Made by a program: the position numbers and the translations under genes
Part shown: piece by piece, positions 1 to 5,870 of the stretch
How positions within the stretch are numbered: the first letter of the stretch is position 1
Layout of the letters: each line of letters begins with the position of its first letter
Assembly: GCA_030604585.1 (NCBI GenBank)
Contig: JAUVVP010000139.1
Location: 1-6,113 of the forward strand
From: Planctomycetota bacterium
Lineage (GTDB): Bacteria > Planctomycetota > Brocadiia > SM23-32
Direction: 5' to 3'
Length of the DNA: 6,113 nt
The notes under the pieces: model-generated
What the model saw: only the letters and a program-made list of their open reading frames with translations
Database searches by the model: none
Told to the model about the DNA's origin: nothing

Positions 1-738
1 ATGAGGCAACTCACGCGGGGGACACCCGAAGACAGCGACGTGGACCCCGCTTTCAGCCCGGACGGCAAGGCGATCCTGTTTGCTTCCACGCGCGGGGGGG
101 CGACCGGCGTCTGGCGCATGCTGAGCGACGCGTCCGAGCTTGAACGCATCTGCGACGGGGATCAGGCCGAATGGTCGCCCGACGGCAAGCAGATCACCTT
201 CAGGAGGGACGGCAGGATCCTCACCCGCCACCTGGCCTCCGGCCGGGAGAAGGTCATCAGCCCCGAAGGTTGGGCGCTGTGTTCGGGCCCGTCGTGGAGC
301 CCGGACGGGCAGGCCATCGCCTTCGCATGCAGATGGGAGGCGGGCAATGCGATCTTCACCGTGGGAGCCGACGGCGGCCGGCCGACCGAGGTCTATGACA
401 AGCAAGGCGCCTGCGAGCCCCACTGGTCGCCGGACGGCTCGCAGATAGTCTATGAGACGGAGACCAACATCTGGACGAGAAGGCCGGACGGAACGGGGAA
501 CCGGCCGGTCACCTGGTTCGGCGGCGTGCAGCGCTGCCCGCGGTGGAGCCCCGACGGGCAGAGCCTCGTGTTCTGTCAGGGCCCCTCGGAAAGGGGACCC
601 TGGGAGCTCTACGTCATTCCGTCCCGTGGCGGCAATCCAGAGAAGCTCACCGAGGGCGGTTCGGACATCCATCCCTACTGGCAAGCGGTCCCGGGGGTGG
701 AAGGGACGGGCAAGGCTGCGGAAGGGGCTGCGTCGTGA
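1..738 (+). CDS. TolB-like WD40/PD40 beta-propeller protein, probably 5'-truncated
   Basis: The 245 visible residues contain five repeats of the (F/W)SPDG signature, with SPDG at residues 19-22, 59-62, 100-103, 143-146 and 183-186. The 40-43 residue spacing is that of the PD40 blade of TolB-like propellers. Each repeat is followed by a hydrophobic strand (AILFAS, QITFRR, AIAFAC, QIVYET, SLVFCQ). Known propellers of this type bind proteins or peptides, and no enzymatic residues are evident. The first residues (RQLTRG) look like the closing strand of an earlier blade, and the last repeat ends in a lone DIHPYW strand. No signal peptide precedes them, so Met1 is probably internal and the real start lies upstream. 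Residues after about 229 are a short low-complexity Gly/Ala tail. The stop overlaps the GTG of the next gene, which points to coupled expression. The fold call is firm; the specific role is unknown, and it should not be called tolB itself, because the usual tol-pal neighbours are absent. Confidence 0.85.
   Translation: MRQLTRGTPEDSDVDPAFSPDGKAILFASTRGGATGVWRMLSDASELERICDGDQAEWSPDGKQITFRRDGRILTRHLASGREKVISPEGWALCSGPSWSPDGQAIAFACRWEAGNAIFTVGADGGRPTEVYDKQGACEPHWSPDGSQIVYETETNIWTRRPDGTGNRPVTWFGGVQRCPRWSPDGQSLVFCQGPSERGPWELYVIPSRGGNPEKLTEGGSDIHPYWQAVPGVEGTGKAAEGAAS
722..738 (+). promoter_or_regulatory. RBS and GTGA stop/start overlap
   Basis: AAGGGG at 722-727 lies 7 bases before GTG 735-737. The GTG shares bases with the propeller stop TGA (736-738), giving a GTGA overlap typical of translational coupling. 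This decides the start of the downstream gene. Its frame is open back to an ATG at 543, but that start would overlap the propeller gene by almost 200 bases and bury the signal peptide about 65 residues inside the protein. Confidence 0.7.
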
Positions 739-2522
739 CCCGCCACAGGACCCTCCGCGTCGGCCTGGCGATAGTCGGCCTATGGGCCGGGCTTACCTTG
801 GCGGCCGACGCACAAGGCAGGGCCGGCGGGGCGCCTGCGGTCCCCTTCCCGTATCTGCTCGACACGGGCGGGCCCTCGTCCGAGCCTCTGCGGGGCGATG
901 CTTTTGCCGAAAGGCACACGTGGCGCCAACTGCCTGAGGGCGAAGTAGCTCACGAGTTCAGCGGCGACGCCGTCTTTCTGAACGACAGGATGGCCGTCGT
1001 GCTCCGCAGGAGCGGGCGCGGCGCGGAGGTCTACTCCAGAACTCCGACGGGCATGACGCTGCGGACGACGCTCGGCCCGGGCTCCGCAGGCGGCGCGCGG
1101 CCGACGGGCATCTCCGCCGTCCGGATAGTCGAGAACGGGCCGAGCGCGGTCATGCTGGACGCGTCCTTCGCCATGGAGGGCGGCCGAAGCGCATCGCTGG
1201 CGCTGCGCCTGACGACCGGCGAGGTGATCCTGGAAGCGCGCCCCGGGCAAGGGACCGGCAGACTCATCATTACTGGCGAGACCCGCTACGTGGTGGTGCC
1301 GGAGTTCTTCGGGGACGACATGGTCTTCGGGGCGGACGCATTCGACGCCCCGCGCGTCGGCCTGCCGGTCGAGAGCTTCTTCCTGAACCTGCTTGAGGGC
1401 GGCGATGCGATCGTGATGTGCGTCTGGCAGTCCGGCGAAAGGAACGCCGACGTGGTCTTCACAGGCGGTCCGGGCGCCCGCGCAATCAAAGCCTGCGAGA
1501 TCGAGTCCAAGGAAGGGGAAAGCGTCTGGATCGCTATTCTCGAGGGACCTGACATCTGGCACGGCCGCGCGATCTCGCGAGGAGACGAGGAGACCGAGGT
1601 CGCACTTGACTGGCAGCCACCGTTCCCGGCCAGGTGGCGGGGCAGTTTCGTCGGCGAGGAGGGGGTTGCCGACTCATGGGCCTTCCTGGACGAGCGGGAG
1701 CGGGAACAGAAGGAGAGGCCCGTCGCTCCCCTCATTGCAGAACCCGTCAATCCCTGCTGGCTCGACTCGGACCGCGCCTTCGTGCGGGTCCCGTCTTCCG
1801 GGTCGCCGACGGGGCACAGGTCTGTTACGGGGGCGTACGAGGCACTGATCGTCTATCCGCTGGACCGCAGCCGGGCTACGCCGCTTACCGTTTTCTGTCC
1901 CGTGGACGTCATGCGGAACGCGCTCGGCGTCGGCCCCTGCCAGTACATTCTCGATGCCGAGGGGTTCGGCTCGGATGCGGCCGCCACGCCGGACGAGGTG
2001 ACCCAGTGGATCGAGAGGCTGTTCGAGAGGAAGAGGGACGAACGCGAGGCGGATGCCATCCGGGAGCGGCTCGAGCAGATGGTGCGGCACATCGAGCACG
2101 TCCGGACGCGCATCGAAGGGTACGGTGAGTTCGCGCGAGAAGTGGGGCGGCTCTGTGACAACGGAGGGGAAAGCGAAGACGTCGTTGTTACAGCTCGAAA
2201 GCTGCGCGAGATGGCGGCGGAGATCGAGCGCAGCGCAACGCGGCGCCGTGTGGAGATGGCGAACGCCTCACAGGCCCGGCAACTGGCTGACGCAATGGCC
2301 GCCCTCATCGGCGGAGAGAATGGGCCGGGCGAATGCCGGGCTCTCGGCGCAGCGCTCCGGGCCATCGGCGCCGCCCAGGACAATGCGCTGGCCACGTGCC
2401 GAATGGCCGTGAGGCGGCTGAAACAGCGGTGCCGGACGGCCGCGGCCCGCCATCCTGAAGCTGCGGACCTGGCAAAGACGGTGCAGGAATTGGCCGAGCA
2501 GATGTTGCGCAAGAAGCGATAG
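735..2522 (+). CDS. exported protein of unknown family, paralogue A (no CBM)
   Basis: This is a 595-residue protein from GTG 735. Residues 1-27 form a Sec signal peptide: basic RHRTLR, a hydrophobic stretch from about 9 to 23, and a likely signal peptidase I site after ADA (residue 26), so the mature protein is probably periplasmic or secreted. I do not recognise the family. From DTG at 43-45 onward it matches the next gene. Shared blocks include GDAV (77-80) through RGAEVYS, PEFFGDD (189-195), LEGGDA (220-225), IWHGR (274-278), CWLD (341-344) and LGVGPCQYILD (397-407). Residues 40 to about 410 look rich in short beta strands, possibly a beta-sandwich enzyme or binding fold. From about 420 the chain becomes charged and helical, possibly coiled coil, and ends in a basic LRKKR. 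The Cys pair 534/555 is matched in the paralogue at identical spacing. No known catalytic motif is visible. The reading frame is certain; the function is unknown. Confidence 0.85.
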   Translation: MTRHRTLRVGLAIVGLWAGLTLAADAQGRAGGAPAVPFPYLLDTGGPSSEPLRGDAFAERHTWRQLPEGEVAHEFSGDAVFLNDRMAVVLRRSGRGAEVYSRTPTGMTLRTTLGPGSAGGARPTGISAVRIVENGPSAVMLDASFAMEGGRSASLALRLTTGEVILEARPGQGTGRLIITGETRYVVVPEFFGDDMVFGADAFDAPRVGLPVESFFLNLLEGGDAIVMCVWQSGERNADVVFTGGPGARAIKACEIESKEGESVWIAILEGPDIWHGRAISRGDEETEVALDWQPPFPARWRGSFVGEEGVADSWAFLDEREREQKERPVAPLIAEPVNPCWLDSDRAFVRVPSSGSPTGHRSVTGAYEALIVYPLDRSRATPLTVFCPVDVMRNALGVGPCQYILDAEGFGSDAAATPDEVTQWIERLFERKRDEREADAIRERLEQMVRHIEHVRTRIEGYGEFAREVGRLCDNGGESEDVVVTARKLREMAAEIERSATRRRVEMANASQARQLADAMAALIGGENGPGECRALGAALRAIGAAQDNALATCRMAVRRLKQRCRTAAARHPEAADLAKTVQELAEQMLRKKR

Positions 2523-2542
2523 CCGACAAACATAAGGACGCG

Positions 2543-2550
2543 AAAGGCGG
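2543..2550 (+). promoter_or_regulatory. probable RBS of paralogue B
   Basis: AAAGGCGG lies in the 35-base gap between the paralogues, with its AAAGG core about 10 bases before ATG 2558. The match is modest, but it agrees with a start that gives a proper signal peptide. The rest of the gap shows no promoter or hairpin that I would defend. Confidence 0.45.
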
Positions 2551-2557
2551 GCCCCGA

Positions 2558-4888
2558 ATGTTCTCGAGAATACGACTCGGCGTAGCACTGATCCTGGGGC
2601 TGTTTCTCGCCGTGCAGGGCGGCCCCGTCAACTTCGTCTGCGCGCAAGGCGTCGAGAAACAGAAGAACATGTTCGGGAACGCGAGCTTCGAGGTGGGCAG
2701 ATCGTCCTGGTGGATGGACACCGGACCCGGGACCGCCGCCCGCTTTGCAGTGGACACCCAGGATGCCGGGGCCGGCCGGTACAGCGCCCTGGTGAGCATC
2801 GAGGCCGTGGGCGAATGGGGAGTGCAGTTCGGACAGGTGATGGAGGCCGGTCGCAGGGGCAAGACCTATACCTTCGCCGTCCTTGCGAAGAGCACCGGGG
2901 AGCCCGTCGCCGTCGAGCTACAGGTCCAGCGCGCCGCCGAGCCCTGGGACAACGCGGTGAGCAGGAGCTTCATACTCAAGGCCGAGGAGTGGACGGAACT
3001 GCACGTCACGTTCAGGGTCGCCGCCGAGTTCCCCGAAGGGTGGTGCGCATACGTCTACTGCGGGCAGCCCGGGGCACAGTTCAGGGCCGACATGTTCCGG
3101 CTCTACGAGGGTGACTATATTCCCTACACGGAGGTCGCCTTCGAGGAGGCCGTGTCGGCAGCCGTGCGCCTGTTTGACACCGGCGCGTCGTCGGCTCCGC
3201 CTTCAGGTGATCCCCTCTCCAGAAGGGACGGCTGGACCGAACTGGCGGAGGACCAGGTTGGCCGCACGCTTGCGGGAGACGCAGTCCTCTTCAACAACCG
3301 GCTGGCACTTGTTCTGCGCCGAGGGGAGCGGGGGGCGGAGCTCTACTCGGTCGGCCCCAAGGGCCTGAAGATGCGGGCGCTGCTGGCGCCGGTGGGCGCC
3401 GGCGAGGCCGCCGGACTCTCGTCCGTCGAGGTGTTGGAGAGCAACGCGGGCGTCGTGGCTGTGGACGCCACGTTCGAGGCAGCGGGCGGGCAGGACCTCA
3501 CGGTGGGCTACGAGTTGAGGATGGGGCAGGTCTTCGTCCAGACGGAGCCGCGCGGGGGTGTCAGGGCGCTGCGCATCGAAGCGCCGTGTCGCTTTGCCGT
3601 GCTGCCCGACTTCTTTGCGGACGACATTGTGGTGGATGCGACTGAGCTGTCCGTCTCGGAGGCCGAGCTGCCGGGGGAGAACTTCCTGCTTCAGATGCTG
3701 GAGGGGCGGGACGCCCTCGTGATGAGCGTCTGGGACTCTCGGGAGCAGGACATCCGCATCACGCTGGCCGGCAGCGACGGGGGACGGGTCATCGAGGCCT
3801 CGGAGATCCCTTACGGGGAGTCGGGCAAGGTCTGGGTGGGGGTGATGGCGGGTGTGGGGGTCTGGCACAGCCGCGACGTTGCCGGGCAGGATACCGGGAA
3901 GATCATAGAGCTGGACTGGCGGGCGCCGTATGCCGCGCAGTGGCGGGTGGACTGGCGACGGAGCGACAAGCTGACGGACAGTTGGGAGATGATAGCCGAG
4001 CGGGCGGACGGCCGGTTCACAAAGCACGGCTGGTTCGGCGGTCCGGGCAGCGTTCCCGCAGACAGGCGCAGGTGGACGACTGTCCTGGGGCAGTTCCAGT
4101 ATCCGTGCTGGCTCGACAGGAACGGCCGCGGTTACCTGCAGCCCCTGCGGAGGGTCGTCCGGTTCGAGGGCCCGGCCCTGATCTACCCCATCAACCGGGT
4201 GACGGCCACGCCGCTGGAGGCATATACCGTGGTGGACATCGTTCGCTCGACGCTCGGCGTCGGGCCCTGCGAGTACATCCTGGACGTGGAGGGACAGGCC
4301 CAGCAGTACCGCGGCATGGCTACCTGCGGCGTAAGGGACAGGCTCAACGCCATCTACGGCAGCGGACGGCAACGACAGCAGCGAGACGAGATCGAAGGAA
4401 GTCTGGTTGCCGTGATGGCCTTCATCCGCCACATTCGCGGAAGGATCGAGGCTTACGTCACCTTTGGACACGAGATGCTCAGTTACCTGGAGGAGCAGAA
4501 GAGCGCCCATCCGGAGCTGGCGGCACACCTGGCCGAGCTGGAAGTGCTGGTCCGGGCGATCGACCAGCGCGTGGCCAGGAGGAAGGAGGAGATCAAGACG
4601 CCGGACTACGCCGCCGAACTGGTCGAGCGGTTCCGCGCGACCATGCTCGATTACGAGGGCGCCGATGCCCTGGAGAAGTGCAAGGAGTTCACCGAAGCCT
4701 GGGTGGAGATCGGCGGCAATCAGGACGAGCTTGTGGGAGAGTGCCGCTGGGCGGTCAAGGTCTTGCGGCAGCGGGCAGGACTGGCGCCGGCCCTCGAGCC
4801 CGGGATGGCCGAGGTCGCACGCGAGGTGCGCCGCCGCACGCAGGAAGTGCTGCGCAACCCCGCCGGCCACGAGGGCGCGAGGCACTGA
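2558..4888 (+). CDS. exported protein of unknown family with N-terminal CBM4/9-like module, paralogue B
   Basis: This is a 776-residue protein. Residues 1-29 are a signal peptide: Arg4 and Arg6, a hydrophobic core from about 7 to 19, and probable cleavage after VCA (27-29). Residues about 37-190 resemble a CBM4/9 (CenC-like) jelly-roll carbohydrate-binding module, opening with NASFE and Trp51/Trp52 and closing with FRLYEGDYIPY (180-190). From DTG at 207-209 to the end it aligns with paralogue A. In two blocks that I aligned by eye, 17 of 27 residues (238-264) and 22 of 37 residues (543-579) are identical. Conserved points include PDFFADD (350-356), LEGRDA (381-386), VWHSR (435-439), CWLD (517-520) and GPCEYILD (569-576). 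The C-terminal ~180 residues are charged and helical, with Cys708 and Cys729 spaced as in paralogue A. No hydrolase, lyase or protease signature was recognised. The CBM suggests a polysaccharide or cell-surface ligand; the core function is unknown. Confidence 0.87.
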   Translation: MFSRIRLGVALILGLFLAVQGGPVNFVCAQGVEKQKNMFGNASFEVGRSSWWMDTGPGTAARFAVDTQDAGAGRYSALVSIEAVGEWGVQFGQVMEAGRRGKTYTFAVLAKSTGEPVAVELQVQRAAEPWDNAVSRSFILKAEEWTELHVTFRVAAEFPEGWCAYVYCGQPGAQFRADMFRLYEGDYIPYTEVAFEEAVSAAVRLFDTGASSAPPSGDPLSRRDGWTELAEDQVGRTLAGDAVLFNNRLALVLRRGERGAELYSVGPKGLKMRALLAPVGAGEAAGLSSVEVLESNAGVVAVDATFEAAGGQDLTVGYELRMGQVFVQTEPRGGVRALRIEAPCRFAVLPDFFADDIVVDATELSVSEAELPGENFLLQMLEGRDALVMSVWDSREQDIRITLAGSDGGRVIEASEIPYGESGKVWVGVMAGVGVWHSRDVAGQDTGKIIELDWRAPYAAQWRVDWRRSDKLTDSWEMIAERADGRFTKHGWFGGPGSVPADRRRWTTVLGQFQYPCWLDRNGRGYLQPLRRVVRFEGPALIYPINRVTATPLEAYTVVDIVRSTLGVGPCEYILDVEGQAQQYRGMATCGVRDRLNAIYGSGRQRQQRDEIEGSLVAVMAFIRHIRGRIEAYVTFGHEMLSYLEEQKSAHPELAAHLAELEVLVRAIDQRVARRKEEIKTPDYAAELVERFRATMLDYEGADALEKCKEFTEAWVEIGGNQDELVGECRWAVKVLRQRAGLAPALEPGMAEVAREVRRRTQEVLRNPAGHEGARH
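2666..3127 (+). other. CBM4/9-like domain region within paralogue B
   Basis: This stretch codes for residues 37-190, the portion absent from paralogue A. It has the hallmarks of CBM4/9-type jelly rolls: an N-terminal (N)xSFE followed by Trp, a central strand resembling YSALVSIE, a strand KTYTFAVLAKS, the paired strand EEWTELHVTFRV, and a terminal DMFRLYEGDY strand. Several Trp and Tyr residues (51, 52, 87, 130, 145, 162, 165, 167) could line a sugar-binding face. Ligand specificity cannot be read from the sequence. Confidence is for the fold family, not for demonstrated sugar binding. Confidence 0.65.
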
Positions 4889-4890
4889 AC

Positions 4891-4932
4891 CCGAAGTCTG
4901 AAGTGAGAAGGCTGAAGGATGAAGGGCGAAGG
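4891..4932 (+). repeat. array of six 7-bp NNGAAGK units
   Basis: Six consecutive heptamers stand in register: CCGAAGT, CTGAAGT, GAGAAGG, CTGAAGG, ATGAAGG, GCGAAGG. Similar units lie one base out of register on each side (CTGAAC at 4885-4890, TCGAAGC at 4934-4940). The array fills the gap between paralogue B and the lipoprotein gene and runs into the lipoprotein's first codons. From memory, comparable GAAGGAT-type heptamers are scattered between genes in Planctomycetes and similar genomes, where the opposite strand is mis-translated as HPSSF-like peptides. That should be checked. Its origin and role are unknown. Confidence 0.7.
4906..4911 (+). promoter_or_regulatory. RBS-like AGAAGG formed by the heptamer array
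   Basis: AGAAGG ends 7 bases before ATG 4919, a normal Shine-Dalgarno distance. It belongs to the third unit of the array, two units before the start codon. A second GAAGG (4914-4918) touches the ATG and is too close to act for it. Confidence 0.5.
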
Positions 4933-5821
4933 GTCGAAGCACGTTGCGGGCGCGCACTGGGGCGTGCTGCTTGCTGCCGTCCTGCCGGCTCTATTGATGG
5001 GCGGCTGTGGCGACAGGGATGAGCCGGCGGCGCCCCCTGCGCCCGAAGCGAGTGTACCCGAACAGGTCGTCACGGACACCGGCATCGAGATGGTGCTTGT
5101 CCCCGCCGGCGAGTTCGTCATGGGAGATGACCGGGGCGAAGATGATGAAAGGCCCGCCCACAAGGTGCGGGTCGCCGCCTTCTACATGGACAAGTATGAG
5201 GTGACTCAGAAGGCCTACGAAAGCCTGATGGGCAGGAACCCATCCAAATCAACCGGCCCCGACAAGCCCGTCGAGCGCGTCAGTTGGCATGCTGCGATAA
5301 GATACTGCAACATGCGGTCCCTGAGGGAGGGGCTGGAAACGTGCTATGACCCCCAGACCCTGGAATGCGATCCCGGCGCCGGCGGATACCGGCTCCCCAC
5401 GGAGGCCGAGTGGGAGTACGCCTGCCGGGCCGGAACGAAGACCAGCTACTCCTTCGGCCACGACCCGGGCAAGCTGCGCGACTACGGCTGGTTCAAGGAC
5501 AACTCCCACGACGACACGCATCCCGTCGGACGGAAACGGCCGAACCCCTGGGGACTCTACGACCTGCACGGGAACGTGGCCGAATGGTGCAATGACTTCT
5601 ACAGTGAGGACCACTATGCCGCAAGCGTCGGCGAGAACCCGACCGGCCCCCCTTCCGGAGACGAACGCGTCCTGCGCGGCGGGAACTGGCGCAGTACGGG
5701 TGATGTCTGCCGCTCATCGGCGCGCTACAGCGAGACACCCGGATTCGCCGACGTCTGCTTCGGCTACGAGGCCTACGGCTTCCGGTGCGTGAGGCGGGCG
5801 CCCAACGACGCCTCCCAGTAG
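4919..5821 (+). CDS. lipoprotein with FGE/SUMF1-type (formylglycine-generating enzyme family) domain, likely not a true FGE
   Basis: This is a 300-residue protein. Residues 1-30 look like a lipoprotein signal: Lys2/Lys7/His8, a hydrophobic stretch from 15 to 27, and a lipobox-like LMGGC with Cys30. Met at -3 is not the usual Leu. A Pro/Ala-rich linker (35-50) follows, then a full FGE-sulfatase domain from about 57 to 294. Family landmarks are MVLVPAGEFVMGDD (58-71), EVTQ (94-97), PVERVSWHAA (117-126), RLPTEAEWEYACRAG (158-172), GLYDLHGNVAEW (212-223), RVLRGGNW (250-257) and GFRCVR (287-292). In true aerobic FGE two catalytic cysteines lie five residues apart after the GGS motif. Here the first position is Ser259 and only the second, Cys264, is kept, so sulfatase activation is unlikely by that chemistry. 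It may be a binding or scaffolding relative, or another oxidoreductase of the fold. The start ATG lies inside the heptamer array. It is needed to keep the signal sequence, because the next in-frame ATG (codon 27) would remove it. Confidence 0.88.
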   Translation: MKGEGSKHVAGAHWGVLLAAVLPALLMGGCGDRDEPAAPPAPEASVPEQVVTDTGIEMVLVPAGEFVMGDDRGEDDERPAHKVRVAAFYMDKYEVTQKAYESLMGRNPSKSTGPDKPVERVSWHAAIRYCNMRSLREGLETCYDPQTLECDPGAGGYRLPTEAEWEYACRAGTKTSYSFGHDPGKLRDYGWFKDNSHDDTHPVGRKRPNPWGLYDLHGNVAEWCNDFYSEDHYAASVGENPTGPPSGDERVLRGGNWRSTGDVCRSSARYSETPGFADVCFGYEAYGFRCVRRAPNDASQ

Positions 5822-5860
5822 GATGTGGCCTGAAGGGAGCTGGAACGGCGGCCGGCCTGT

Positions 5861-5867
5861 TGAGGAG
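5861..5867 (+). promoter_or_regulatory. RBS of UroD-family gene
   Basis: TGAGGAG lies just before ATG 5871 (GAGG core to ATG 5 bases) and 12 bases before the alternative ATG 5880. It is the best Shine-Dalgarno match near any start of this gene. An earlier in-frame ATG at 5823, one base after the lipoprotein stop, has no comparable site. Confidence 0.6.
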
Positions 5868-5870
5868 ACG

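Noticed and set aside
543..734. N-terminal extension of paralogue A from ATG 543
   Set aside because: It would overlap the propeller gene by almost 200 bases and place the signal peptide internally. GTG 735 has an RBS and a GTGA overlap.
1579..1594. 8-bp direct repeat GAGGAGAC x2
   Set aside because: It is only two copies inside coding sequence rich in Glu/Asp codons, and chance is sufficient.
1853..2647. A 264-codon - strand frame opposite the end of paralogue A
   Set aside because: It is Ser/Arg-rich and featureless, and lies opposite the conserved C-terminal region of paralogue A.
3384..3406. Inverted GGCGCC-type repeat in paralogue B
   Set aside because: It lies in GC-rich coding sequence for Ala/Gly/Pro, with no T-run and no gene boundary nearby.
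3203..4957. A 584-codon open frame on the - strand opposite paralogue B
   Set aside because: It lies opposite a gene with signal peptide, recognisable domain and a paralogue conserved at protein level. Its translation shows no family features, and it starts in the heptamer array. Long antisense frames are expected at this GC content.
3940..5022. A 360-codon + strand frame spanning the end of paralogue B and the start of the lipoprotein gene
   Set aside because: Its translation is Gly/Arg-rich and low in hydrophobic structure, and it overlaps two well-supported genes. It is a frame shadow.
5847..5857. GC-rich palindrome (GGCCGGCC) in the gap before the UroD-family gene, considered as a terminator
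   Set aside because: There is no real stem-loop and no T-run, and it sits just upstream of an RBS.
5823..5870. Upstream in-frame start ATG 5823 for the UroD-family gene
   Set aside because: It has no ribosome site, and the added residues do not resemble the family N-terminus. ATG 5871 or 5880 fits better.
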